The notes: generated by a model not told the origin, from the letters alone. Counted from the stretch's first letter, positions 33,184 through 41,987 are shown. The stretch: DNA of 64,000 nt from DATEAV01 sp964575425 (GCA_964575425.1 CAZNRD010000002.1:58303-122302), one strand, 5' to 3'. A program made the numbers and translations.

Positions 33184-33542
33184 TCCGCCTCCCGGTCCTG
33201 GAGACGAGGGCCAACGCCTTTCACCAGCGCTAGCGGCCAGGCGGCCAGAATGCCGGTGTGCGGTTCGCTCAGGTCGCCGACCACTGCCTCGGTCGCCGCC
33301 AGGCAGCGCCGCAAGGTGTCCTCGTCTTCGACGACGCTGAGCAAAGTGTAGTGGCCCTCTTTCAGCCTGCCCGGCAGGAGGCCGAAGGTGAAGCGGGCGG
33401 AAATGCGACGGGTGCCCGCGCGCCGACGCTGGATGCCGGTGCTTTCGATGATCGTGGCACCCGGGACTCCGCTCTGTTCCCAGGCGTCCAGGACCTCCCC
33501 AAGTTTCGTGGGATCATCCAAGACCAGCAGGATCATATGCAT
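33180..33542 (-). CDS. PII-like (GlnB-fold) signalling protein
   Basis: The 120-residue protein begins MHMILLVLDDPTKLGEVLDAWEQSGVPGATIIESTGI, the beta1-alpha1-beta2 pattern of PII-like proteins, with a long basic loop (QRRRAGTRRISARF) at the T-loop position and a second half (HYTLLSVVEDEDTLRRCLAATEAVVG) matching beta3-alpha2. It lacks the classic PII uridylylation tyrosine motif, so it belongs to the wider PII-like group, members of which bind nucleotides and regulate adjacent transporters. GGAGG lies nine bases upstream. It sits between mrpG and the cation exchanger gene, overlapping the latter; control of one or both transporters is inferred from this position. Confidence 0.7.
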   Translation of the reverse strand: MHMILLVLDDPTKLGEVLDAWEQSGVPGATIIESTGIQRRRAGTRRISARFTFGLLPGRLKEGHYTLLSVVEDEDTLRRCLAATEAVVGDLSEPHTGILAAWPLALVKGVGPRLQDREAE

Positions 33543-33601
33543 GGCATGTCCTCCAAGTCACCGGGCCGGGCATCTCTGCTGCCGGATCAGGGGCCTGCAG
33601 C

Positions 33602-33979
33602 CTAAGGCCCTGCCGGCCCGGGCACATCCGGGCCCCGCAGGGTGTGGGTGGTGCCATCGTAATGACCGCGCAGCTCGTCGCTCAAGGTTTGATTCCAAAG
33701 AGGCACGCGGGTGGAGTAGGCCGCACGGCCCAGCACGTGGGCGCCGACGGGAGCGGTCAGGAACAGAAAAAGCACCGCGGCCGCTGCCCGGGTGGTGATC
33801 GACAGGCTGCCAAAGTGCAGCGCCGCCGCCACCATCAGGCAGCCGACGCCCAGAGTAGCCGACTTGGTGCTGGCGTGCAGGCGCATGAAGAGATCGGGCA
33901 GGCGCACCACCCCCAGAGCGGCGATCAGCATGAAGGCGGCACCGATGAGCATGAAGGCCAGGCTCAGGTTCTGCGCCAT
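33602..33979 (-). CDS. mrpG: Mrp Na+/H+ antiporter subunit G
   Basis: A small subunit of the multi-subunit cation/proton antiporter. The 125-residue protein has three helices and the MnhG pattern: LMLIGAAFMLIAALGVVRLPDLFMRLHASTKSATLG, then AAVLFLFLTAPVGAHVLGRAAY. It overlaps mrpF by 16 bases at its start. The C-terminal 35 residues are polar and end in proline-rich sequence. It is the last structural mrp gene; the PII-like gene follows after 59 bases. Confidence 0.9.
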   Translation of the reverse strand: MAQNLSLAFMLIGAAFMLIAALGVVRLPDLFMRLHASTKSATLGVGCLMVAAALHFGSLSITTRAAAAVLFLFLTAPVGAHVLGRAAYSTRVPLWNQTLSDELRGHYDGTTHTLRGPDVPGPAGP

Positions 33980-34239
33980 GACATCCCTCCCTTTTCAATG
34001 AAGTGGGCGAAAGCCACCGTTCCCAGGAAGGCAATCAGGGCCAGCACCACCGCCATGTCTACATACAGCGGCTCATCGGTGGCGACGGCGTAGGTGGCGA
34101 TGAAGCCCACCGCCAGAGAGGCCATCAGGTCGAGCGCCACCACCCGATCCGGGAGGCTTGGCCCCCGCACCAGGCGGACGAAGGCCAGCAGGAAGGCCAG
34201 GATGAGAAGCCCGAAGACCACAACGACAACGCCGCTCAT
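33964..34239 (-). CDS. mrpF: Mrp Na+/H+ antiporter subunit F
   Basis: The 91-residue protein has three helices with the MnhF signature VRLVRGPSLPDRVVALDLMASLAVGFIATYA after the first helix, and a third helix VVLALIAFLGTVAFAHFIEKG. Its start overlaps the mrpE stop (ATGA-type, four bases) and its end overlaps mrpG by 16 bases, so expression of the three small subunits is translationally coupled. Confidence 0.9.
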   Translation of the reverse strand: MSGVVVVVFGLLILAFLLAFVRLVRGPSLPDRVVALDLMASLAVGFIATYAVATDEPLYVDMAVVLALIAFLGTVAFAHFIEKGGMSWRRT

Positions 34240-34739
34240 GACTCATCCTCCCTGGGCCCTTCCAGGCCGCGGGTGATCGCTAGAAGCCTGCGCTCGAAGC
34301 CTTCTTTCACCTGCCGACGGACCTCATCGGGATCGGTGGCGTACATGGCGTGGATGTACAGGTAGCGCCTATCGCTCGATACGTCGAGGCTCACCGTTCC
34401 CGGGGTGAGCGAAATCAGGTTGGCCAACAGGGTGATCTCGACATCGCTCTTCGCGTCGAGCGGCACGGCCAGGATCCGGGGCCGCATGCGCCAGCGCGGC
34501 GTCAGGACATCGGCTGCCACGCGCAGGTTAGCGGTGATCAGCTTGCCGATGAAGAACACAAGGAAGGCCAGCACTTGCGGTACCTTGCGGAAGTACTCGG
34601 TTTGCCCGAGAGTCCGCTGAGCGGCCTGGAGCACTAGGTAGCCCAGGCCAAATCCGATTACGAAATTGCCCGGGGTGAAGACGCCGGTCACCGCGGCCCA
34701 GGTCAGCGCCAGCAGCAGGTTCAGCAGGAAGTAGCTCAT
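34236..34739 (-). CDS. mrpE: Mrp Na+/H+ antiporter subunit E
   Basis: The 167-residue protein has two or three N-terminal helices (LLNLLLALTWAAVTG, NFVIGFGLGYLVLQAA, VLAFLVFFIGKLITANLRVA) followed by a cytoplasmic alpha/beta domain with the conserved LANLISLTPGTVSLDVSSD and LYIHAMYATDPDE segments of the MnhE family. It overlaps mrpD at its start and mrpF at its end by four bases each. Confidence 0.92.
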   Translation of the reverse strand: MSYFLLNLLLALTWAAVTGVFTPGNFVIGFGLGYLVLQAAQRTLGQTEYFRKVPQVLAFLVFFIGKLITANLRVAADVLTPRWRMRPRILAVPLDAKSDVEITLLANLISLTPGTVSLDVSSDRRYLYIHAMYATDPDEVRRQVKEGFERRLLAITRGLEGPREDES

Positions 34740-36235
34740 GGCGGCGTTCCCAGCACGGCCAGGACATAGGACGCGGGGTCGGCGAGCTGTGCGCCGGCCC
34801 GCAGCGCCAGCGTCATGGCCGGCCCGGCACCCAGGCCAAGGAGCAAGGTCAGCGTACTCAGCGCGGCGGTGGGCAGCAGCCAGCCCCGCAGGCGTTCGCC
34901 GGTCGGCGGCGGGTCACCCTCCGGCCGGGGCTTCCAGAAGGCCTCGTTCCAGATCTTCATCATCGAGAACAGAGTGAGGAGGCTCACCCCAAGGGCCGTA
35001 GCCACGATGGCTGGGCTGCCCGCCTTCAGGCCGGCCTGGACCAGCGTCAGCTTGCCGAAGAACCCCGAGAGCGGCGGCAGCCCGGCAAGCGACAGGGCCG
35101 GGAGCAAAAAGGCGAGAGCCAGCCAGGGCCGTGCACGGTACAGCCCGCCCAGGCGCCGCAGATCGTAAGTGCCTCCCTGGTGTCGGACAATCCCGCTGAC
35201 CAGGAACAGCGCCGTCTTGGCGACGGAGACATGGAAGATGAAATAGACCGCGCCTGCCAGGGAAAGGGGCGTGAGCAGTCCGAGCCCCATGAGCAGGTAG
35301 CCGATCTGGCTGATGATGTGGAACGAGAGCAGCCGCCGCATGTCGTGCTGGGCTACGGCTCCCAGGACCCCGGTGAGCATCGTCAGGCCGGCCAGGCTCA
35401 CGATCAGGGAGTGGGTAAATCCCATCTCGTGAACGAAAACCAGGCTGAACACGCGGATGAGCGCGTAGGCGCCGACCTTGGTCAGCAGCCCCGAGAAGAG
35501 GGCCGAGACTTCCACCGGAGGGGTGTGGTACGAAGCCGGCAGCCAGAAGAACAAAGGGAAGATGGCGGCCTTAATGCCAAAGGCCACCAGGAAGAGCACT
35601 GCCAGCACGGTGATCAGGCCGTGCGGTTGGTCCTCCCCCAGCGCCGGCAGCTTGCCCGCCAGGTCGGCCATGTTGAGCGTGCCGGCCATGCCATACAGCA
35701 GCCCGAGTGATGCCAGGAACAGGGCGGAAGACATCAGGTTCAGGGTGACGTACTTGATGGCGCCCGACATCTGTGCCCGGCCGCCGCCCATGCCCATCAG
35801 GACGAACGAGGCCAACAGCATGACCTCGAACCAGACGTACAGGTTGAACAGGTCCCCGGTCAGGAAGGCCCCACACACGCCCACCAGCAGGAAGTGGACC
35901 AATGCATGGTGACCGTGGGCTTCGCGGGCCGGCTCAACGCTCGCCAGCGAGTACAGCGCCACCGCCAGGTTGATGGTCCCCGCCAGCAGCACCATCACAG
36001 CGCTGAACAGGTCGGCGACCACGGTGACACCAAACGGCGCCGGCCAGTTGTCCATCTGGGCAGCCACGATGCCATGCTGCCAGACCTCGTTCAGCAGGCC
36101 GAGGGCAGCCAGGAACAACGCCAGGGTGCCGACCAGGCTGATCCAGCGCTGGGCAGGCGTGGAGCGTCGGGTCAGGACGGTGAGGATGCCGCTCAAAAGC
36201 GGGATGACCAGGGGCAGCACCAGCCAGAGGTTCAT
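34736..36235 (-). CDS. mrpD: Mrp Na+/H+ antiporter subunit D
   Basis: The 499-residue protein is one of the two large antiporter subunits, homologous to complex I NuoM/NuoN proton channels. It has about 14 helices; the conserved helix-5 Glu lies in FNLYVWFEVMLLASFVLMG, and the helix-7/8 Lys and His region is FGIKAAIFPLFFWLPASYHTPPVEVSALFSGLLTKVGAYAL. The following RLLSFHIISQIGYLLMGLG and FHVSVAKTALFLVSG match the family. It starts 27 bases after mrpC. Together with MrpA it forms the ion-translocating core. Confidence 0.94.
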   Translation of the reverse strand: MNLWLVLPLVIPLLSGILTVLTRRSTPAQRWISLVGTLALFLAALGLLNEVWQHGIVAAQMDNWPAPFGVTVVADLFSAVMVLLAGTINLAVALYSLASVEPAREAHGHHALVHFLLVGVCGAFLTGDLFNLYVWFEVMLLASFVLMGMGGGRAQMSGAIKYVTLNLMSSALFLASLGLLYGMAGTLNMADLAGKLPALGEDQPHGLITVLAVLFLVAFGIKAAIFPLFFWLPASYHTPPVEVSALFSGLLTKVGAYALIRVFSLVFVHEMGFTHSLIVSLAGLTMLTGVLGAVAQHDMRRLLSFHIISQIGYLLMGLGLLTPLSLAGAVYFIFHVSVAKTALFLVSGIVRHQGGTYDLRRLGGLYRARPWLALAFLLPALSLAGLPPLSGFFGKLTLVQAGLKAGSPAIVATALGVSLLTLFSMMKIWNEAFWKPRPEGDPPPTGERLRGWLLPTAALSTLTLLLGLGAGPAMTLALRAGAQLADPASYVLAVLGTPP

Positions 36236-36262
36236 CGGTGGAGTTGCTCACCTCCGCGCGGG

Positions 36263-36610
36263 TCAGGCATCCACATCGCGCATGCGGTTCAGGTCATCGG
36301 TGCCGAGGGTGGTGTAGACGCGGTAGACCAGCACCAGGGCGAAGGCCGTCACTCCGAAGCCGATAACGATGGCAGTCAGGATCAGCGCTTGAGGCAGCGG
36401 GTCGGCGACGGGGGCGGCGGCGAATGAAGCGCCGGGGGTGATGACGGGTGCCCGACCGCGCGTCAGGCCGGCGGAGGTGAAGATGAGCAGGTTGGCCGCA
36501 TGGCTCAGCAGACCCAGGCCGATCAGCAGCTTGACCACGCTGCGGCGCAGGAGCATGTAGATGGCGGCGGCGTAGAGACCTCCGATGGTGAAGGCCAGGA
36601 TCGTCTCCAT
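36263..36610 (-). CDS. mrpC: Mrp Na+/H+ antiporter subunit C
   Basis: The 115-residue protein is NuoK-like with three helices: TILAFTIGGLYAAAIYMLLRRSVVKLLIGLGLLSHAANLLIF and the third helix PQALILTAIVIGFGVTAFALVLVYRVY, both diagnostic for MnhC. ATG 36610 is preferred because GAGGAG lies five bases upstream; an in-frame GTG two codons earlier (36616) overlaps the mrpB stop. It is linked closely to mrpB upstream and mrpD downstream. Confidence 0.92.
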   Translation of the reverse strand: METILAFTIGGLYAAAIYMLLRRSVVKLLIGLGLLSHAANLLIFTSAGLTRGRAPVITPGASFAAAPVADPLPQALILTAIVIGFGVTAFALVLVYRVYTTLGTDDLNRMRDVDA

Positions 36611-36612
36611 GC

Positions 36613-37026
36613 TCACTCCTCTGCCAGGGCAAACCCGATGGTCAGTGTCGCGCCCACTACGGCCAGATACACCCCCAGGTCAAAGAGCAGCGGCGTGCCG
36701 AGTTCGATCTCGCCGATCATCGGGACCGAGATGGTGATCCACTGACCGGTAAGGAACGGCTGCCCGGCCAGCAGCCCGATCACCCCGCTGAGGAAGGCCG
36801 CCATCAACCCCCAGCCGATCAGGGTCTGGGGCTCGAACCGCAGGGCACGGCGAGCCTGGGAGGTGTCGCTGGCCAGGGAGTAAAGCATCCAGGCTGCCGC
36901 AGCCACCAGCCCGGCGACGAAGCCCCCGCCCGGCTCGTTGTGACCACGCCCAAAGAGAAAGACCGAGAACATCAACAGCAGCGGCAGCAGCAGGCGAGCC
37001 GTGGTGAGAAGGATGAACGAGGTCAT
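36613..37026 (-). CDS. mrpB: Mrp Na+/H+ antiporter subunit B
   Basis: The 137-residue protein shows the MnhB domain: four helices with LLLPLLLMFSVFLFGRGHNEPGGGFVAGLVAAAAWMLYSLA and the C-terminal GTPLLFDLGVYLAVVGATLTIGFALAEE. ATG 37026 overlaps the mrpA stop by four bases; a much longer open frame upstream is only the shadow of mrpA. Confidence 0.92.
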   Translation of the reverse strand: MTSFILLTTARLLLPLLLMFSVFLFGRGHNEPGGGFVAGLVAAAAWMLYSLASDTSQARRALRFEPQTLIGWGLMAAFLSGVIGLLAGQPFLTGQWITISVPMIGEIELGTPLLFDLGVYLAVVGATLTIGFALAEE

Positions 37027-39359
37027 GGCGTGCGACCTGTCTTGGGCCTGTCCCCGAGCCGCGGGCCGGGGGGTTGGGGAGTCGGCCGCCTTCCCAGCTT
37101 GAGCAGGGCGAACACCCCGATGGCCGAGACGGCGAGGACGACGATCTCGCCCAGCGTGTCGATGCCGCGGAAGTCGACCAGGATGGCGTTGACGATGTTG
37201 CGGGCATGGGCCAACGACTCGGCCGACTCGACGTAGTAGCCGGAGATGCTGGGATAGAACTGGACGCCGACGGCCGACAGGACCAGCGCCGTCATCAGGG
37301 CGCCAGAGGCCAGCGCCAGGGCGGCGTCCCGCGCCCGCTCGCGGCGGCCGGTCAGGTGGGCAAAGCGGGGCAGGTGGTAGAACGCCAGCACAAACAGTAT
37401 CACCGTCAGCGACTCGATCAGGAACTGGGCCATGGCCAGGTCCGGCGCACCAAAGACCAGGTAGATGAGCGCCACCCCGTAGCCGACCACTCCCAACGCG
37501 GCCACGGCGCCCAGGCGGGAGCGAGACGTCACAGCCGCGAACGCCGCCGCCAGGATCAACAGCGCCAGCCAGATCTCGAAGAAACGGGGATCCTGGTCCT
37601 GCTCCGGCCAACGGAAACCCTGCACCCGCAGCAGGGTGAAGGCCCCGGCGGCGACGGTGGTCAGCACAATGATCAACAGGTAGCGGCGAAGGTGGCCGCT
37701 CTGCAGCAGGCGGGTCTGCCCCCTGGCGAAGGTGTTGAGAAGCCCCAGGCTGGCGGCGTAGGCGCGCTCGGGCCCCCATGGCCTGAGCAAAAACTGCAGC
37801 CCACGGCGCGCCGTCTCCCAGCGCAAGTAGATCGTCAGGCCGACGACCAGCGTCGCCATGCTCAGCGCCAGGGACGGCGTGAGCCCGTGCCACAGCGCCA
37901 GGCCAAGCGAGACCGGCTGCCCCAGAGCGGCTCCCACGGCAGGGCTGATCAGGGAATCGCTGATCAGGCCAGGGGCGAGACCGACCAGGAGCCCCAGACC
38001 GGCGAGGACCAAAGGACCGGCCGTCATGCTGGGTGGCGCTTCGTGGCCTCGCCTGCACGATGCCTCTGGCCGGGTCCAGAACGGAGCCAGTCCGACGACT
38101 CCGGCCACGCAGACGCCAAAGGCCAGGGCCAACGCCGTGGCTGATGCCAGGAGCCAGCCGAATTCGAGCGTTGCCTCGTAGATCAGTTCTTTGGAGATGA
38201 ACCCGAGCAGCGGGGGCAGTCCGGCCATGGACAGCGCGGCCAACCCGGCCGCAGCCGCCGTCCACGGCATGCGCCGGGCCAGGCCTCCGAGCTGCTGTGC
38301 CTGGCGCGTGCCGGTCTTGTGCTCGATGGCCCCGGCCACCAGGAACAACGCGCCCTTGTACAGCGCGTGGGCCAGGAGGAAGACGACGGTCGCCTCCAAT
38401 GCGTGCTCGCTACCGAGGCCAATGAGCAGCGTGAGCAGCCCCAAGGCGCTGACGGTCGAATAGGCAAGCAGCCGTTTGAGATCGGCCTGTGCCAGGGCAA
38501 GTGTGCCACCCAGCAGCATGGTTAGGGCACCCACACCACCGACCAGAGGCGTCCAGATCATTCCACCCGCCAGCACTGGGGAAAGCCGGGCCAGCAAGTA
38601 GACCCCGGCTTTGACCATGGTGGCCGAGTGCAGATATGCGCTCACCGGTGTCGGGGCTACCATCGCATTCGGAAGCCAGAAGTGAAAGGGGAACTGCGCG
38701 GACTTGGCAAATGCCCCAATGGCGATCAAGACGAGAGCGGGCGTGTACATCGGGCTGGAATGGATGCGCGCCGTCTCGGCCGTCAGGGCCGATAGCTTCA
38801 GCGTCCCCGCCGCCATGCCCAGTAGCACGAAACCGGCCAGCAGGGCCAGACCACCACCTGCGGTAACCAGCAGCGCCTGCAGTGCCGCCGACCTCGCCTG
38901 CTCATCGTCGTGCTCGAACCCGATCAGCATGAACGAGCAGACGCTGGTCAGCTCCCAGAAGACAAACAACACCAGCAGGTTGTCTGCCAGGACGACACCC
39001 AGCATCGAGGCCATGAACGCCAGGAGCCAACCGTAGAAGGCCCCGAGCGAAGCATGGCCCTTGAGGTAACCGGCGGAATAGATCACCACCAGCGTTCCCA
39101 CGCCGCTGATGAGGAGCGCCATGAGCAGACCCAGGCCGTCGGCACGCAGGGCGAAATCCATGCCCAGATGGGAGACCCAGCGGAAGTTGGCCGAGGGGAA
39201 CAAGCCCGCAGCCACCGGCGGGATCGAGTGAACGAAGTAGAGGGTCAGGCCGGCGGGAAGCGCTGCCAGCAGCCATCCTGCGTGTCGTGGCATGCGGCGG
39301 ACCAGCAGGGGCGCGAGCAGTGCGCCGAAGAAACCCGAGAGCAAGGCTGCGGTCATCAT
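37023..39359 (-). CDS. mrpA: Mrp Na+/H+ antiporter subunit A
   Basis: The largest subunit, 778 residues and about 20 helices, the usual size. The N-terminal two thirds is NuoL-like: LLVLFVFWELTSVCSFMLIGFEH (conserved Glu), GAFAKSAQFPFHFWLPNAMVAPTPVSAYLHSATMVKAGVYLLARL (Lys/His channel residues) and DLKRLLAYSTVSALGLL. The C-terminal part has the MrpA-specific GAPDLAMAQFLIESLTVILFVLAFYHLP and DTLGEIVVLAVSAIGVFALLK regions. It is the first gene of an operon mrpA-B-C-D-E-F-G, PII-like protein, cation exchanger, with nearly every junction overlapping. No strong promoter was identified in the 203 bases before it. Confidence 0.95.
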   Translation of the reverse strand: MMTAALLSGFFGALLAPLLVRRMPRHAGWLLAALPAGLTLYFVHSIPPVAAGLFPSANFRWVSHLGMDFALRADGLGLLMALLISGVGTLVVIYSAGYLKGHASLGAFYGWLLAFMASMLGVVLADNLLVLFVFWELTSVCSFMLIGFEHDDEQARSAALQALLVTAGGGLALLAGFVLLGMAAGTLKLSALTAETARIHSSPMYTPALVLIAIGAFAKSAQFPFHFWLPNAMVAPTPVSAYLHSATMVKAGVYLLARLSPVLAGGMIWTPLVGGVGALTMLLGGTLALAQADLKRLLAYSTVSALGLLTLLIGLGSEHALEATVVFLLAHALYKGALFLVAGAIEHKTGTRQAQQLGGLARRMPWTAAAAGLAALSMAGLPPLLGFISKELIYEATLEFGWLLASATALALAFGVCVAGVVGLAPFWTRPEASCRRGHEAPPSMTAGPLVLAGLGLLVGLAPGLISDSLISPAVGAALGQPVSLGLALWHGLTPSLALSMATLVVGLTIYLRWETARRGLQFLLRPWGPERAYAASLGLLNTFARGQTRLLQSGHLRRYLLIIVLTTVAAGAFTLLRVQGFRWPEQDQDPRFFEIWLALLILAAAFAAVTSRSRLGAVAALGVVGYGVALIYLVFGAPDLAMAQFLIESLTVILFVLAFYHLPRFAHLTGRRERARDAALALASGALMTALVLSAVGVQFYPSISGYYVESAESLAHARNIVNAILVDFRGIDTLGEIVVLAVSAIGVFALLKLGRRPTPQPPGPRLGDRPKTGRTP

Positions 39360-39562
39360 CGGGGCTCAGTCGTGCGAGGAATCAGCGAGGATGTCGAAGT
39401 GCGCATGGGCGGCCCTTCCAATCTCTGTAAGTGCCTGCGTGGCTGGCGGCGGCGCCAGCAGTCACGCGTGCCCGACCGTCCGTCCCCTTCCCTTCTCGGG
39501 ATCCTGCGACCGGGGTGCGCGGTGGGTGTATGGCGATGGTCAGATCCAGGTTGTCTCACCGA

Positions 39563-41182
39563 TCATCCGTTTCGACCTTGGTCTCCGCTGGCTTGCCCCT
39601 CTACGCGGCTCAGCCAGCGGATGATGTCGCCGCGGGTGATCACGCCCACGGGTTTTCCACCCGCGGCCGGGTCATAGTCGACAACCGGGAGCCGTCTCAG
39701 ACCGTGCAGAGCCATCAGGCGAATGGCGCTGGCTGCGCTCTGGCTTTCTTTCACCCAGATGACCTTCGGGGTCATCACGTCGGAGGCGGTGCTTTTGGCT
39801 CCCAATTGAGCGTAGGTTTCAGGGAGGCGTTCCAGCTTGACCGGCTCCCTGAAGAGCGCTGGGTAGGTCTGGCCGCCGCGAGGGAGGCGGCGCAATTGCA
39901 CAAACAGGTCGCTTTCGGTGACGATGCCCACCAGTCGGCCATCCCCCTCGATGACGAGCACGCATCCAGTCTGGGATTGCAGCAGCTCACGCGCCAGGTC
40001 AGGGACCGGAGTCTGCGGCGCAACGAGCGCGATGTCGCGCGTCATTACATCAGCCACGCGCGGCCCGGTGAGGGTCCCCTCTGGATGGTCGACCGTGGCG
40101 CCGGCCTCCTCGAGCCAAGCGTACAGGCTGAGCAGGGGAGTGAGGGTCAGATGAACCACGAGTGTTGCGGCGGCGGCCGCCAGAAGCGCCAGAGCCAGGG
40201 GTGCCGGATTGATCAGCACCCCGCGCGGCCAGAGGAGCAGGGCCGGGATCAAGAGCGCCGCAACGCGCACGACGACCTGGAGCGTGGACCGTGAAGTGGC
40301 AAATGTGCGGCTGCGCACGGCGCGGCCGACGAACGCAACGATGCCGACGACTGTCAGACTCAGGGCGACCTGGAGCGCCAGAACCAGTGACAGAGGAACG
40401 TGGGTCTGCCATGCGAAAAAGGCCAACGCAAGCACTGCCAGGCAGTACAACGGGCGTTCGTCAAGCGGCCGTGGGCTGATCACTCCGTTCGGCCACAGCC
40501 TGCAGCGGGTACCGTACGCGACGTAGAGGATGACGGCGAAAAGGGCCGCAGTGACGCTGGACAGGTCGAACAGCCACGCCATCCCGTAGGCTAGGTAGAC
40601 CTGGCTGATGCTCACCAAGTTTCGCCCTCGGGCATGTGGCATGGCCAGAGCGGCACGCATGCTCAGATAGCCGACGAGGCTGCCCAGTGCCGCGCCGCCT
40701 ACCAGGGCCAGCGCGTAGCGGCCGGGAGCCTCGACGGCCGGTGCGATCTCTGCAAGCAGAAACACCAGGGCAACAGGCCCGATCTGCCCCAAAGGCGTGG
40801 CGCCCTGCTCTTCCTCAGCTGCCCGCCACGCAATGCTGGCTGCCAGCAGCCCGTAGAGGAGTGTGCCCATGAGAGGAAGCGCAGCGGTGAGGGCGAGCGC
40901 CGCAGCGATTCCGCCCACGGTGACCAGCCACAGGCCGAGGTCTCGCCGATCGGCGGACCAGCGAGCGCTCGCCAGGAGGCGAGCTGCCTGCCACAGAAGC
41001 ACCGGGATGACCAGAGCGGCCAGCCATTCCCACGGCAGTGCCACATGCCGGGTCGGTACTACGAAGGCCAGCGCCAAGACGCCCACCGCGCCCCAGCGGG
41101 CCGCGGCGGGGAGTTTCTGCCGGGCCTGCAACAGGCCGACCAGCAGCAGGAGGATGATCAGGGAATGCTCGAGCGCAACCAT
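39563..41182 (-). CDS. Antiporter-like membrane protein with two C-terminal CBS domains
   Basis: The 539-residue protein has about ten to twelve hydrophobic helices in the first 360 residues, resembling a CPA-type cation/proton antiporter by general layout only, and then a pair of CBS domains: VADVMTRDIALVAPQTPVPDLARELLQSQTGCVLVIEGDGRLVGIVTESDL and ASDVMTPKVIWVKESQSAASAIRLMALHGLRRLPVVD, ending with GVITRGDIIRWLSRVEG. CBS pairs bind adenine nucleotides and would gate transport by energy state. It precedes mrpA by 203 bases in the same direction and probably belongs to the same ion-homeostasis group. A minus-strand TATACT lies at 41273-41268. The exact transporter family is uncertain. Confidence 0.72.
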   Translation of the reverse strand: MVALEHSLIILLLLVGLLQARQKLPAAARWGAVGVLALAFVVPTRHVALPWEWLAALVIPVLLWQAARLLASARWSADRRDLGLWLVTVGGIAAALALTAALPLMGTLLYGLLAASIAWRAAEEEQGATPLGQIGPVALVFLLAEIAPAVEAPGRYALALVGGAALGSLVGYLSMRAALAMPHARGRNLVSISQVYLAYGMAWLFDLSSVTAALFAVILYVAYGTRCRLWPNGVISPRPLDERPLYCLAVLALAFFAWQTHVPLSLVLALQVALSLTVVGIVAFVGRAVRSRTFATSRSTLQVVVRVAALLIPALLLWPRGVLINPAPLALALLAAAAATLVVHLTLTPLLSLYAWLEEAGATVDHPEGTLTGPRVADVMTRDIALVAPQTPVPDLARELLQSQTGCVLVIEGDGRLVGIVTESDLFVQLRRLPRGGQTYPALFREPVKLERLPETYAQLGAKSTASDVMTPKVIWVKESQSAASAIRLMALHGLRRLPVVDYDPAAGGKPVGVITRGDIIRWLSRVEGQASGDQGRNG

Positions 41183-41267
41183 GTTGTTTCCGAGTAAGCC
41201 AGCCGCGGCGCAAGCCGTCCAGCATCATCAGCGACGAGGTGTGGTTCCCTGGAGCACTGTGCAAGTT

Positions 41268-41273
41268 AGTATA
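41268..41273 (-). promoter_or_regulatory. -10-like box (TATACT) before the CBS transporter gene
   Basis: TATACT on the minus strand, about 85 bases before the start codon, with no strong -35 hexamer. Confidence 0.35.
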
Positions 41274-41357
41274 CCGTATGTGCCCGCCCATCTTGAGCGG
41301 AGCGAGGGGCGTCCCTCATGGTTGGGGCAACAAAGGGTTGGTCCAGCACTGGTTGGT

Positions 41358-41915
41358 TCAGGGCTTTGCGCGTGGACGACGTGCGTTGGGTGGCGAAGGC
41401 GGCGGGGGAAGATCGTCGCTTCGGCGCGGCGCGCCGAGCGGGAAGTCAGCCCGTTCCGCCACCAGCGTGAGGTGCTTTGAGCGGCTGCGGGTCGGCGCGT
41501 AGACGCCGGTCTCCCATTCACTGACCGTCTGCTGGCGAACGCCGAGGATATCTGCCAGCCCCGCCTGATTCACGCCGAGATGGGCGCGCAGCGCCCGGAT
41601 CAGGTCTGCGTCCCACATGATTTCCCCCGCCTGGCGGCGTATGGTGTACTTCAAGCGCGCTTGGCAGAAGATCACTTGTCCTGCCTCCAGGTCGACCTGA
41701 CGCACGCGGTAGCCGGCGGCCATCCAGGCCTGCGCTTGCAGGGCGCCCCGCGTGCGGTTGCTCCAGAAGGCCCGGCCGAGTCGGGCGCCCGGCGGCAGCG
41801 CGCTTCCGATCAGGCGCTCAATGTCGGCGAAGGTCAGGCTCAGTTCCTCCTGTCGCTGGCGCCTCAGGTAGTGATAAAGGCCGTGGTATTTTGAGCCAGG
41901 TTTGACCGCAGACAT
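41358..41915 (-). CDS. XRE-family regulator with N-terminal DUF7662-like domain
   Basis: The 185-residue protein has an N-terminal domain (about 5-85) with KYHGLYHYLRRQRQEELSLTFADIERLIG and FWSNRTRGALQAQAWMAAGYRV, the pattern of a small uncharacterised domain often found in restriction- or defence-related proteins, followed by a Cro/CI-type helix-turn-helix (DLIRALRAHLGVNQAGLADILGVRQQTVSEWETG, about 110-145). The tail is Pro/Arg-rich. ATG 41915 was chosen over an earlier in-frame ATG because a TATAAT box lies at 41952-41947, so the upstream part would not be transcribed. There is no clear ribosome binding site. Target and ligand are unknown. Confidence 0.68.
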   Translation of the reverse strand: MSAVKPGSKYHGLYHYLRRQRQEELSLTFADIERLIGSALPPGARLGRAFWSNRTRGALQAQAWMAAGYRVRQVDLEAGQVIFCQARLKYTIRRQAGEIMWDADLIRALRAHLGVNQAGLADILGVRQQTVSEWETGVYAPTRSRSKHLTLVAERADFPLGAPRRSDDLPPPPSPPNARRPRAKP

Positions 41916-41946
41916 GGACCAGGCCGCAGAGACTTCGGGCTGGTGG

Positions 41947-41952
41947 ATTATA
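41947..41952 (-). promoter_or_regulatory. -10 box (TATAAT) of the XRE regulator gene
   Basis: Perfect TATAAT on the minus strand, giving a leader of about 25 nt before ATG 41915. Confidence 0.5.
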
Positions 41953-41987
41953 CGCTGAGGAGATAACGCGGGCGGGCCGGATTCACA

